A stretch of 64,000 bases of DNA from contig JAFZXE010000026.1 in NCBI GenBank assembly GCA_017616895.1, positions 98,516-162,515 on the forward strand. Direction: 5' to 3'. The notes under the pieces are model-generated. The model was not told the origin of the DNA. It did not search any database and saw nothing but the letters and a program-made list of their open reading frames with translations. Within the stretch, counting starts at the first letter, position 1, and the number at the start of each line of letters is the position of its first letter. Origin of the DNA: Bacteroidales bacterium (GTDB lineage Bacteria > Bacteroidota > Bacteroidia > Bacteroidales > P3). The position numbers and the translations under genes were made by a program. Of this stretch, positions 34,511-43,021 are shown in pieces.

Positions 34511-37378
34511 ATGTATTTGAAGAAACGATTTTTGATAATAGCAATATTGCTTGTAGCTGCGGTGGTGGCGAGGGCTGAGAACGTGGTCTCTCTGAACTCG
34601 CCCAGCGGCGCGCCAGGCGACACAGTGGAGGTGCTGTTCTCGATGAGCTGTACTGATGCCTGTGTGGCTATGCAAGCAAGGATACCACTTGGCGAGAACC
34701 TACACTATGTGGCGAACTCGGCAGTGTTAATGGCCAGCCGCATCAGCGACCATTCGTTGACAGCCACTGTGCTGCGCGACACACTGCTGATATACAGCTA
34801 CTCGCTGAGCCTCACTCCCTACAGTGGGAGCGGCGAGCTGCTGCGGTTCAAGTTGGTGCTAGGAAGTGAGCCAGGCGATTACCCGCTAGTTGCCGACGAC
34901 CTCATACTCTCCGACGCTGCCTACAACTCTCTGTCGGTGACTGCCTCTCAGGGTACTCTCACGGTGTTGGCACCCAAGATTGCCCTTTCGGCCTCAAGCA
35001 TCGACTTCGGGCACTATCCCATTCGTGCGGAATATATGCGCAATGTGACGGTATCGAATATCGGCAATATGCCGATGACGGTAAGCGGCATAACCTTCAA
35101 CGACACCACCCTTTCGTGCAACGAAGGCGACGTGGAGATAGCAGGCGGCGCCTCGGCCAACTTCACCATACGTTACAACCCCGTGAAGGCAGGCGTTATA
35201 AGCCGTACCGCCACTATCCATAGCACATCGGCTGTGGGAGACAGCATGGTTGCCATAGCTGCCAACCCCTTTGCGGTGAACGAGCTGCATATCGACAACG
35301 CCTCGGGTTATACCGACAGCATTATCACCATCTATCTGCGGATGAACAATATGGACAGCATAGTGGGGGTGCAGACAAGCCTGAAACTGCCCAGAGCGCT
35401 GACCTATATCGACGGCAGCTTTGCGGTGGCGGGCGGGCGCAGTCAAGGTCATCTGGCTGCCGCCGGATTGATGGGCGACACGCTGACGATGCTGATATAC
35501 AACCCGCAGAATAAACCTCTCATGGGCGATGACGGCATAATAGCTTCGTTCCAGGTAAGGCTGTTCGGCTATAACTACTACTACTTGACTCCGTTGGCCA
35601 CCGTGCTTTCGGACACCAACGAACAGAACGTGGTGTCGGCTGTATATAACGGCCGTGTGCAGATTTACAGCCCTTACCTAAACAGCGCCACCTCGCTAGA
35701 CATGGGTAGCAGCCCTCTGCCTGACCCTGTGACCAAACCGTTCGCCATAAGGAACACAGGCAATGCGACTCTGATAATAGACAACGTGGTCTTCACCGCC
35801 GACGGATTCTCCGTCGCCGACAACTTGCCGCTCTCGCTGGCGCCCTACGCCTACGACACCCTGCATGTGGTGTATAGCGGCTTACAGGAAGGCAACTATG
35901 GCTGCACCATGCGTATATACTCGAACGATGCAAACAACACTATGCGCAACATAGCCGTGAGCGGCATCCGCTACGAACCCAACGCGTTCTATGTCGAGAC
36001 GGATGACTACTACTTCCCAGAAGAGGATGTAGAGGTGCGCTTCATGCTGGAGAACTACTCCAATGTTACGGCGCTGCAGTTTGACTACAGCTATCCCGCT
36101 GGCAACTACACTGCCGAGCAGGGCGACTTTGCCCTCACCGACCGAGCCAACGGACAGAGCATAAGTACTGTGCGGCTTAACGACTCGACTTTCCGCGTGT
36201 TAGTGTTCTCTATGCAGAACAGCCCATTCCATGGCAACGAGGGAGCGGTGGCAACTGTAACGCTACACCCGATAGACACCACCATACTGGGGACATACTA
36301 CAGCTATCTTAATAACGTGTTGGTGAGCAATGTGGCGGGCGACAACAAGCTAACCGACCTGACCGCTACGGAGCATTTCCTCACACACTCTCACTGCACC
36401 GATACTATAGCTAGCGATTCTGTTATCTGTCATGGTGATGACTTTGTGTTCTATAGCGAGCAGCTGACGGAGACAGGCGTTTATGAGCACCGCATCATAG
36501 ACAATGTGTGCGACACGCTTTATATCGTTGACCTTACCGTGAACCCGAGTTATATGGTACCGCTTGCGGTCACAATCTGTGAGGGGTCAAGCTATGAGTT
36601 TGACGGAGACTCGCTTGATGAGTCGGGTGAATATACCGCCAGCGGCATCACCACAGAGGGGTGCGACTCAACGGTGACGCTGACACTCTCTGTGGTGAGC
36701 AATTATGAGACAGTTGACAGCATTGACGCCTGCGACCAATATACCTGGATCGATGGCGTTACTTACACCGAGGACAACAACAGCGCAGTGTATGAAACCA
36801 CCGCTTCCAGCGGCTGCGACAGCACTGTAACTTTACACCTAACCCTGCACCACTCGGTTTCCGTGACCGACCCACAGGAGGTGTGCGACAGTTTGGTGTG
36901 GATTGACGGCAACAGCTATACCGACGACAACAATACCGCCTACTATGTGGCACAGACAGAATACGGCTGTGACTCGGTGATAACCCTTGACCTTACAGTG
37001 CATTACAGCGTTACGACGACCGAATCGGTGACCTCAGACAGCGCCTACATTTGGAACGGCACATTGTATAGCGAAAGTGGAGAATATGAGTATCATGCAA
37101 CCACAGAATGGGGTTGCGACAGCACCGCCTTGCTGGTATTGACCATAATTAGCACTGAAGGTATAGATGACATAACTATTACCGACGACATAAAAGTCTA
37201 TGCCCGTGGCCGAAATATCATCATAGAGGCTGGAGACAACTCCGATGTGATAATCTACGATGTCATGGGTCGCATAATCCACAAAGGCCGCATCGAAGCC
37301 CCCATCCATGTGAACAACACAGGTGTCTATATGGTCAAGATAGGCAACCAAAAACCGCAGAAGGTGGTTGTTAGATAG
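34511..37378 (+). CDS. secreted cohesin-like scaffold protein with T9SS-like C terminus
   Basis: The 955-residue protein has a signal peptide (to ARAE, residue 23). Three cohesin-like modules are visible at about 24-155, 255-390 and 495-620 (first: SLNSPSGAPGDTVEVLFSM). Between them lie two ASH/choice-of-anchor D-like modules (IDFGHYPIRAEYMRNVTVSN; LDMGSSPLPDPVTKPFAIRN). Residues 630-880 hold about five repeats of 50 residues ending in GCDSTVTLTL. The C terminus resembles a short T9SS type A domain (NSDVIIYDVMGRIIHKG). Next to a dockerin-bearing protease, it may act as a surface scaffold. Confidence 0.8.
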   Translation: MYLKKRFLIIAILLVAAVVARAENVVSLNSPSGAPGDTVEVLFSMSCTDACVAMQARIPLGENLHYVANSAVLMASRISDHSLTATVLRDTLLIYSYSLSLTPYSGSGELLRFKLVLGSEPGDYPLVADDLILSDAAYNSLSVTASQGTLTVLAPKIALSASSIDFGHYPIRAEYMRNVTVSNIGNMPMTVSGITFNDTTLSCNEGDVEIAGGASANFTIRYNPVKAGVISRTATIHSTSAVGDSMVAIAANPFAVNELHIDNASGYTDSIITIYLRMNNMDSIVGVQTSLKLPRALTYIDGSFAVAGGRSQGHLAAAGLMGDTLTMLIYNPQNKPLMGDDGIIASFQVRLFGYNYYYLTPLATVLSDTNEQNVVSAVYNGRVQIYSPYLNSATSLDMGSSPLPDPVTKPFAIRNTGNATLIIDNVVFTADGFSVADNLPLSLAPYAYDTLHVVYSGLQEGNYGCTMRIYSNDANNTMRNIAVSGIRYEPNAFYVETDDYYFPEEDVEVRFMLENYSNVTALQFDYSYPAGNYTAEQGDFALTDRANGQSISTVRLNDSTFRVLVFSMQNSPFHGNEGAVATVTLHPIDTTILGTYYSYLNNVLVSNVAGDNKLTDLTATEHFLTHSHCTDTIASDSVICHGDDFVFYSEQLTETGVYEHRIIDNVCDTLYIVDLTVNPSYMVPLAVTICEGSSYEFDGDSLDESGEYTASGITTEGCDSTVTLTLSVVSNYETVDSIDACDQYTWIDGVTYTEDNNSAVYETTASSGCDSTVTLHLTLHHSVSVTDPQEVCDSLVWIDGNSYTDDNNTAYYVAQTEYGCDSVITLDLTVHYSVTTTESVTSDSAYIWNGTLYSESGEYEYHATTEWGCDSTALLVLTIISTEGIDDITITDDIKVYARGRNIIIEAGDNSDVIIYDVMGRIIHKGRIEAPIHVNNTGVYMVKIGNQKPQKVVVR

Positions 37379-37430
37379 GTTGTTTTGTACGATATGAATA
37401 GGGGCGTACACAAGGTGTGCGTCCCTATCC

Positions 37431-37477
37431 GAATCCGGCACTTCTTTTTTCTGGTTTTTCGATTCCAGTAAAATCCT
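37431..37477 (+). repeat. 47-bp direct repeat, copy 1 (left of MNT/HEPN)
   Basis: This stretch (AATCCGGCACTTCTTTTTTC at its start) matches 38661-38707 at all but six positions, with no gaps. It contains a T-run preceded by a hairpin (about 37401-37425), so it may also serve as terminator of the cohesin-like gene. Confidence 0.8.
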
Positions 37478-37603
37478 TTTGTAGCGTGCCGGCGGCACGC
37501 ATTTCTTTTGCCTATAGTATTACCCCACACTGGGAGTGTGGGGTCAATGGGATGGTGTGCCGTTGGCACACTTTGCGCAAAAATCTGGAACAGCGGCAAT
37601 AGA

Positions 37604-37630
37604 TGTCCTAGAAAAACTAGAGGCACTAGA
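37604..37630. repeat. 9-bp CTAGA tandem repeats (3 units)
   Basis: Units at 37604-37612, 37613-37621 and 37622-37630 each end in CTAGA, the same design as the array at 6429-6464. Confidence 0.7.
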
Positions 37631-37647
37631 TTGATTGATTTTGGGGG

Positions 37648-37678
37648 CGTGCATGCACGTCGCTCTGCGACAATTTTT
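37648..37678 (+). terminator. hairpins followed by T-run
   Basis: A 12-bp palindrome CGTGCATGCACG (37648-37659) is followed by GTCGC/GCGAC with a TCT loop (37659-37671) and then AATTTTTTT. It is an intrinsic-terminator-like structure 140 bp before the toxin-antitoxin pair. Confidence 0.6.
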
Positions 37679-37755
37679 TTGAATTTTATCGAACGCTGTG
37701 GTTCGATTTATCTGCTTCGCTATCGGAACCAGTCACCAACTGATTACTTCTCTAA

Positions 37756-37787
37756 TTTGGTCAAATTAAAATTTCTTCGTACTTTTG
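37756..37787 (+). promoter_or_regulatory. consensus Bacteroidetes promoter for MNT/HEPN pair
   Basis: TTTG (37756-37759), a 20-bp spacer and TACTTTTG (37780-37787) match the -33/-7 consensus exactly. The start codon follows 31 bp later. Confidence 0.85.
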
Positions 37788-37818
37788 CAGTTGATAACCA
37801 CACCGTAAACTTCGATTT

Positions 37819-38115
37819 ATGAGCACTCAAGCGATGACACAGATAATTGCCGACTACTTCAAGACGCAACCCGTCGTGAGGGCATGGCTTTTCGGCTCTT
37901 ATTCAAGGGACGAGCAGAGGCCTTGGAGCGATGTGGATATTCTAGTTCAGTACGACCGAAGCCAACCCATAGGTCTGCTAAAGATTGCTGGCATGAAGGT
38001 GGCCCTCGAAGACCTCCTTAGTTGCGAGGTCGATCTGGTGGAGGACGGTACCATACGCCCCTGGGCAGCAGAAAGTGTAAACAAAGACAAAAAGCTAATC
38101 TATGAGAGAGCATAA
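37819..38115 (+). CDS. mntA: MNT-type nucleotidyltransferase antitoxin
   Basis: The 98-residue protein is a minimal nucleotidyltransferase: GSYSRDE at 26-32, the catalytic pair Asp38/Asp40 in SDVDILV, and a third acidic residue at Asp72 (CEVDLVED). In MNT/HEPN modules this protein neutralises the HEPN RNase by adding AMP to it. The active-site residues look intact. Its stop overlaps the HEPN gene by 14 bp. Confidence 0.9.
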   Translation: MSTQAMTQIIADYFKTQPVVRAWLFGSYSRDEQRPWSDVDILVQYDRSQPIGLLKIAGMKVALEDLLSCEVDLVEDGTIRPWAAESVNKDKKLIYERA

Positions 38116-38608
38116 AAGGGATCGCGGTCGGCTGGAAGACATCCTGAAATACGCCCAAAATGTCGAGACGATTGTAAGCGGCATCACCTACGACGAATTT
38201 ATCGGCGACATCCGCTCTTACTACTCAGTTATGAAAAATGTGGAGGTCATCGGTGAGGCTGCCAATATGCTTACACACCACTTTCGGGAAGTTCATAACG
38301 AGCTACCTTGGCGGCCAATCATCAACATGCGTAATGTGCTGGTTCATGGATACGCTCAAATCTCAGACGCAGACCTTTGGCAGACGGCGACCGCCGACAT
38401 CCAACCTTTGCGGCAACAGATAGAACGCTACTTAGCCGAGATTGACTGGGAACAATGGCAGCAAGAGCAAGACCCATACACGGAGATTGACAGCATCGCA
38501 TATAAGCAAGCCGCAGATTCGGCTCGCAAGATGAAGGCTAAAGGCTACCCCATAATAGATATAGCCGAAATTACTGGCCTTTCAGAAGAAGAAATCAAGA
38601 ATTTGTAA
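38102..38608 (+). CDS. hepT: HEPN (DUF86) RNase toxin with C-terminal extension
   Basis: The 168-residue protein has the HEPN catalytic motif Rx4HxY (Arg77, His82, Tyr84 in RNVLVHGY) of DUF86 ribonuclease toxins, and YDEF and MKNVEVIGEAA helices before it. Most DUF86 proteins are about 110-140 residues. This one continues with an acidic linker and a C-terminal helix pair (KAKGYPIIDIAEITGLSEEEIKNL in parts), a motif also seen at the C termini of Rpn/PD-(D/E)XK transposase-like proteins. The extension's role is unknown. Confidence 0.88.
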   Translation: MREHKRDRGRLEDILKYAQNVETIVSGITYDEFIGDIRSYYSVMKNVEVIGEAANMLTHHFREVHNELPWRPIINMRNVLVHGYAQISDADLWQTATADIQPLRQQIERYLAEIDWEQWQQEQDPYTEIDSIAYKQAADSARKMKAKGYPIIDIAEITGLSEEEIKNL

Positions 38609-38649
38609 CACTAAGGGGTGATAAACCATAGTCATTTATTTCCCGTTGT

Positions 38650-38707
38650 GCTGGATTTCAAAATCCGGCACTTCTTTTTTCGGGATTTTCAATTCCAGTC
38701 GAATCCT
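38650..38707 (+). terminator. hairpin plus T-run; 47-bp direct repeat, copy 2 (right of MNT/HEPN)
   Basis: TGCTGGATTT pairs with AAATCCGGCA (one wobble), followed by CTTCTTTTTT. The segment 38661-38707 is the second copy of the repeat at 37431-37477. It terminates the toxin-antitoxin transcript and brackets the module together with copy 1. Confidence 0.8.
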
Positions 38708-38785
38708 AACGCAATCCCACAATAACACACTGACACAATCAAAACCTTTCGTGATTTTCGTGTTTTTCGATGTAATTAAGGTATC

Positions 38786-38829
38786 ATATCAAAGTCATGT
38801 GAAAGTCATATCAAAGCCGCTGCAAAGTC
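38786..38829. repeat. 11-bp tandem repeats (4 units, ATATCAAAGTC)
   Basis: Units at 38786-38796, 38797-38807, 38808-38818 and 38819-38829 share CAAAGTC or close variants. This is the reverse complement of the array motif at 21115-21169 (GACTTTG). Confidence 0.85.
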
Positions 38830-38852
38830 ACTGGAGGGGTTTGTGACGTCAG

Positions 38853-40634
38853 CTACTCCTCGTATAATATAAAGTGCGGGGCGGTGTCGATGTAGAGCAA
38901 TCCCCCCGAAGTGGCAGCCTCGGCACGGAGCACTCGGACAGCGTTCTCGTTGTCGATGAGCTCGTTGAGAACCAGTCTTTCAGTGTTGTTCCACTCCAGC
39001 AAGGGGTTGGAAAGTCCCGTATAGCTGTCTGTGCGCAAGGTTGTGGCAACGAACTCGCTGACGGCGACGGTGACACTGCGCGAGGCCCAGTCGCCAACCC
39101 AAGTGTCGTCTTGATAGATGACGGTGCCGTCCTTGGTGAGAGAGTGAACCGCATAGGTGCGGTAGGTGCTGCCCGACGAGGTGGTATGTTCTTCGCTCCG
39201 CGTGAAGCGGCAGTCGATGCCTGTCATGTGGGAGAAGACGGTCATACCCGTGCTCGTCATGGAGTACTCAAATATCCGAAGCAGCTCCGAATATGTGAGC
39301 CTATAGACATAAATCGGGTTGTTGAAGGGGAATATCTCGTAGATGTCCGCCACGGTTATATCCCTCGTAGCCTGACCGTTGCGAGAGATATAGGTACGCA
39401 CTCCGCCACTGTTCACAAAGGCTACGTCGGCTTCACCTATGCGACGCGTTATGTCGCACATCCAGTTGGACATGTTTGAGGCGCGGTCGTCGCTGCCCGC
39501 TATATAATATGTACTGGCTTCGGTGTTGATGTATCCTATGACTTCGTCAAATTCCTCGGTCGCTGCCGACATCGCCTCGTTGGACAAAGCCAGGATGTCG
39601 CCGTCGAGATCCTCGGCGTTCTGCCCTTCGTAGGCGTGCAGGTCGCGGGTGTCATCGACGCTGACTGTCTGCTGGTCGCCTACACTCGAGAAAGAGATAT
39701 TGCCATCGTCATCGACGATAAACTTGAGGTTGGCGAAGGCGTAGTTTTCAAGCCTCGGCCCTGCCTGGGCATACACCAGTCCCCATTCGGTCCGCCCCGC
39801 AGAGGGAACATGCGTGTGTCCCCCGAGCACGAGGTCGAACACGGTGCCCTCGCCAAGTTGGCTTGCAGCCCATTCTGCCTCGCCATGCGTGAGCAATATG
39901 GTGGCGTCGCACCTGCCGCTCCTCTCCAACTCTGTCGCTATGCCGTTGACTATCGAGTAGTTCTCGCTGATGGAATAACCCTTGCCCGCAAACTGCGAAG
40001 CCAGGATGCTGGAGGAATAGTCGGGAGCGAAACCCACGATGCCGACCTTCACCTTCACAGTGCCACCTTTTGAACTGACGGCTGTCTTTTCAACGATTAC
40101 GTAGTCCTTGGTCATGGCGGTGCGACTGCCGTTTCGGTATAGGTTCGCACAAACCACCGGCACCTCGTTGCTGCACTGCCGCCCGCCTCGCTCATAGTCG
40201 CGCAGCGTCGCGTCTCCGTCAACCGTCTCCTCAAAACCCCAGTCAAAGTCGTGGTTGCCCACCGTAACGGCGTCATAGCCCATCATATCCATCGCGATGC
40301 TTACTGGCTTGCCCATCTGTAGGTTTGAAAGTGCCGTGCCTTGGTATATGTCTCCGCCGTCGAGCAGAAGCAGCCGTTCTTTGTTATATACACTCCCGTG
40401 TCCGCGGATGTCTTTAACCTTGTCGGCGACGTACGCCATGCGGAAATGGTTTCCCCCTGTATCGGTCTCCACTATGGCACCGTGGATGTCGCTGGTTTCG
40501 ATTAACGCCAACTGGTATATGCCCGCCTCCGGCTTCTGCGGCACATTGTCTGGCTCTATCTTCTCTTTTTTGCACGAGACGGAAGCAATGGCGACAAGCA
40601 CCGACAAGAGAACTATTTTGATACCCGTTTTCAC
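38853..40634 (-). CDS. 5'-nucleotidase/2',3'-cyclic phosphodiesterase-type lipoprotein
   Basis: The 593-residue protein has a lipoprotein signal with Cys21 (IASVSC). Its N-terminal metallophosphatase domain has the dimetal motifs ETSDIHGAIVET near 46, LLDGGDIYQGTALSN near 90, VGNHDFDWG near 126 and GHTHVPS near 270. The C-terminal 5'-nucleotidase domain (about 370-560) has NSGGVRTYI and the DIYEIFPFNNPIYV motif. UshA-like enzymes hydrolyse extracytoplasmic nucleotides to nucleosides and phosphate. It starts at a GTG and is divergent from the next gene. Confidence 0.9.
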   Translation of the reverse strand: MKTGIKIVLLSVLVAIASVSCKKEKIEPDNVPQKPEAGIYQLALIETSDIHGAIVETDTGGNHFRMAYVADKVKDIRGHGSVYNKERLLLLDGGDIYQGTALSNLQMGKPVSIAMDMMGYDAVTVGNHDFDWGFEETVDGDATLRDYERGGRQCSNEVPVVCANLYRNGSRTAMTKDYVIVEKTAVSSKGGTVKVKVGIVGFAPDYSSSILASQFAGKGYSISENYSIVNGIATELERSGRCDATILLTHGEAEWAASQLGEGTVFDLVLGGHTHVPSAGRTEWGLVYAQAGPRLENYAFANLKFIVDDDGNISFSSVGDQQTVSVDDTRDLHAYEGQNAEDLDGDILALSNEAMSAATEEFDEVIGYINTEASTYYIAGSDDRASNMSNWMCDITRRIGEADVAFVNSGGVRTYISRNGQATRDITVADIYEIFPFNNPIYVYRLTYSELLRIFEYSMTSTGMTVFSHMTGIDCRFTRSEEHTTSSGSTYRTYAVHSLTKDGTVIYQDDTWVGDWASRSVTVAVSEFVATTLRTDSYTGLSNPLLEWNNTERLVLNELIDNENAVRVLRAEAATSGGLLYIDTAPHFILYEE

Positions 40635-40765
40635 CTGTTACAGCTTGGTTCTATATGCAATGTTACATCTTGCAAAGCTATATAGAATTTTTGATTCTTG
40701 CAATTTTTTTCTTCGTCAATGAATTGCAAGGGTGGTGCAGATACTAAAACCGTGCCGTTTGGCGT

Positions 40766-40773
40766 TATTTTTG
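40766..40773 (+). promoter_or_regulatory. Bacteroidetes -7 box (TATTTTTG)
   Basis: TATTTTTG lies 58 bp upstream of the ATG at 40832 in the gap between divergent genes and fits TAnnTTTG. Confidence 0.5.
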
Positions 40774-40831
40774 TTTGGTTGGCAACGAGCCTCCCTTTAA
40801 CTTCATTCTGTCAACACCCAATATTTTGAAT

Positions 40832-41533
40832 ATGAAAAAATCCGATTTGATTGTCATCCTGTGCGTCGCCGTGGTGCTGGTGCCTTTCTTTATCCCTGCC
40901 ACCGGCTTTTACGCCGCATTCAATACCGCCACCGAACAGCTGCCTTTCGTCATGGCGTTCTTCAAGTTCGCCATCCTCGCCACCTTCGGCGAGATGCTGG
41001 CTCTGCGCATCCGCAAAGGGCACTATTACGAGAAAGGCTTCGGCGTGTTGCCGCGCATGATTGTGTGGGGCTTCCTCGGCATCTGCATCGCTATGGCGAT
41101 GGTTATCTTCAAGACTGGCACCCCGCGGTTTATGGAAATCCTCGCAGGGTGCGAGAAGGGCTCGCTGGCAGCCATATTCGCCGAGTCGTCTTTCTCCTGG
41201 GGCAAGCTGGGCATCGCTTTCTGCGTCAGCGTGCTGATGAACTCCATCTTCGCCCCGGTCATGATGACCTTCCACAAATGCACCGACATCCATATCCTGC
41301 GCAACGGCGGCACTGTGCGCGGGCTGTTCCGCCCGATGAAGATGACCGAATACCTCAAGTCCATCGACTGGAACGCGCAGTGGGGCCTGGTCATCAAGAA
41401 GACGATACCGCTCTTCTGGTTCCCGGCTCACACCATCACCTTCATCCTGCCCGCCAACCTGCAAGTGCTCTTCGCCGCGCTGCTCGGCGTAGCTCTTGGT
41501 CTCATCCTCGCACTTGCTGGAAACAAAAAGTAA
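40832..41533 (+). CDS. multi-pass inner-membrane protein, possibly Mpv17/PMP22-like
   Basis: The 233-residue protein has about five or six hydrophobic segments (LIVILCVAVVLVPFFIPA; FVMAFFKFAILATFGEML; VLFAALLGVALGLILALA). The part SSFSWGKLGIAFCVSVLMNS and the later WGLVIKKTIPLFWFPAHTITFILP recall Mpv17/PMP22 proteins, but I cannot confirm this. The ATG at 40832 is preferred to the upstream frame extension, which overlaps the promoter-like box. A porin-like gene follows 17 bp later, suggesting a two-gene transcript. Confidence 0.55.
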   Translation: MKKSDLIVILCVAVVLVPFFIPATGFYAAFNTATEQLPFVMAFFKFAILATFGEMLALRIRKGHYYEKGFGVLPRMIVWGFLGICIAMAMVIFKTGTPRFMEILAGCEKGSLAAIFAESSFSWGKLGIAFCVSVLMNSIFAPVMMTFHKCTDIHILRNGGTVRGLFRPMKMTEYLKSIDWNAQWGLVIKKTIPLFWFPAHTITFILPANLQVLFAALLGVALGLILALAGNKK

Positions 41534-41550
41534 CGAATAAAGATTGCAAA

Positions 41551-42825
41551 TTGAAACGCATAGTTGTCCTTTTCCTGCTGCTTCTCGTTGTCGGAGCCGT
41601 TGCGGCCGAACCCGCCGACTCCACCGCCAACCGCAAGTGGCATTTCCATTTCTCCGGGCTCGTAAACCCGCAGTTCTTTGTTGATACCCGCCAGGTGGTC
41701 TCGGGCCGCGAAGAGATGATGCTCTTCTACCCAAAGCCTGTTGAACGCGACGCCGACGGCCACGACCTCAACGCCACCCCGAGCCTCAACATGTTGGCCA
41801 TCACCGCACGGCTGGCACTCACCATTGAGGGTCCCGACGTGCTTGGGGCTAAAATCAAAGGCTATATCGAAGGCGACTACACAGGCGCCAGCGATGCCTC
41901 TATCAACCTCTTCCGCCTCCGCCACGCCTACATCGACATGCGGTGGCAGCACCACGAGTTGCTGCTCGGACAGTTCTGGTACCCCATGACCGTGCACGAG
42001 ATAATGCCCGCCACCCAGCCGCTCAACATGGGAGCGCCGTTCCACCCCTATGCCCGCTACACGCAGATGCGCTACACTATGCGCTACGGACGCTTCGAGG
42101 CTTTGGCCGTAGCCGCCTTCCAGCTCGACAACAAGTCGCAGGGCGTCAACGGCGCCTCGACCACATACCTGAAACACTCGCTGGTGCCCGAGTTCAACCT
42201 GCAGCTGCGATACCACAGCGACCGTCTGCTCGCAGGCGTTGCCTACAACCTGCTGGTCATAAAGCCCCGCGACTATGTGACCGACACCGCCGGCGGCAAA
42301 CACAAGATCGACACCCGCTACGCGTCTCATTCCTTCTCAGCCTTCGTGCGCTACGACTGGGACAAGTGGAGCATCAAGGCGCAGACCATCCTTTCCGACA
42401 ACCTCTACGAGGGCTGCACCCTCGGCGGCTACTATGAGCGTTACGACATGCTCACAGGCAAATATGACTACCGGCCATTCCACTTCGCCACCCTCTGGAT
42501 TGACTTCGGTCGCACCAAAGGCCACTGGCAGCCGGGGCTGTTCATCGGGGGTGCCTACAACACCTCGGGCAGCGAAGTCCTCTCAGGTTCACAAACTGTC
42601 ACTGGCATTTACGGTCGCGGCTACGACATCGACTGGATGTACCGTGTCCAGCCGCGCATAGGCTATGTGACCGACTTCGGCCTCTCTTTCTGGTTCGAGA
42701 TAGAGCACACCTTCGCCGCCTACAAAAACACCCTCAACACCATTATGCCCACAGCCAAGCACGACGCCTGCAAGGTGCACAACGAACGCTTCATCCTCGG
42801 CGCCGTCTATTCGTTCAGGAAGTAG
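41551..42825 (+). CDS. porin-like outer-membrane beta-barrel protein
   Basis: Starting at the TTG at 41551, the 424-residue product has a signal peptide (MKRIVVLFLLLLVVGAVAAE). The rest consists of amphipathic strands typical of a porin (INLFRLRHAYIDMRWQ, HHELLLGQFWYPMTVHEIMP, FNLQLRYHSDRLLAGVAYNL) ending in an aromatic strand (FILGAVYSFRK). It resembles DcaP/OprP-like porins in design, but I cannot name the substrate. The long upstream extension of the frame overlaps the membrane-protein gene and is not coding. Confidence 0.75.
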   Translation: MKRIVVLFLLLLVVGAVAAEPADSTANRKWHFHFSGLVNPQFFVDTRQVVSGREEMMLFYPKPVERDADGHDLNATPSLNMLAITARLALTIEGPDVLGAKIKGYIEGDYTGASDASINLFRLRHAYIDMRWQHHELLLGQFWYPMTVHEIMPATQPLNMGAPFHPYARYTQMRYTMRYGRFEALAVAAFQLDNKSQGVNGASTTYLKHSLVPEFNLQLRYHSDRLLAGVAYNLLVIKPRDYVTDTAGGKHKIDTRYASHSFSAFVRYDWDKWSIKAQTILSDNLYEGCTLGGYYERYDMLTGKYDYRPFHFATLWIDFGRTKGHWQPGLFIGGAYNTSGSEVLSGSQTVTGIYGRGYDIDWMYRVQPRIGYVTDFGLSFWFEIEHTFAAYKNTLNTIMPTAKHDACKVHNERFILGAVYSFRK

Positions 42826-42910
42826 TATTCCCAAGCGATTGGTTTTAGTTGTAAACTTGTATCGGTTAGCAAATCGATACATAATTTTAACTATTTTTAA
42901 AATTTATTAG

Positions 42911-42918
42911 TACTTTTG
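42911..42918 (+). promoter_or_regulatory. Bacteroidetes -7 box (TACTTTTG) for gpsA
   Basis: TACTTTTG followed by CA lies 103 bp upstream of the gpsA ATG, giving a leader of about 95 nt in which no structure is evident. Confidence 0.6.
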
Positions 42919-43021
42919 CAAATTATTGTGACGTAGGCGAAAAACCATCCATTGACTCATTTACACACCATTACTAATTTGAAATCAGATAGTTGCTGCC
43001 GACGTCCGAAAATAAACTAAT

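Larger units (their letters stand above)
37379..37818. other. 440-bp intergenic region rich in hairpins
   Basis: Perfect or near-perfect stem-loops lie at 37484-37500, 37523-37543, 37555-37571, 37648-37659, 37659-37671 (followed by a T-run) and about 37687-37706. A 47-bp repeat (37431-37477) and a 9-bp CTAGA array (37604-37630) are also here. No gene is seen. The promoter for the downstream toxin-antitoxin pair is at 37756-37787. Confidence 0.75.

Noticed and set aside
40861-41550. Long upstream extension of the porin-like frame
   Set aside because: It overlaps the membrane-protein gene out of frame and encodes an Arg-rich artefact; the signal peptide begins at 41551.
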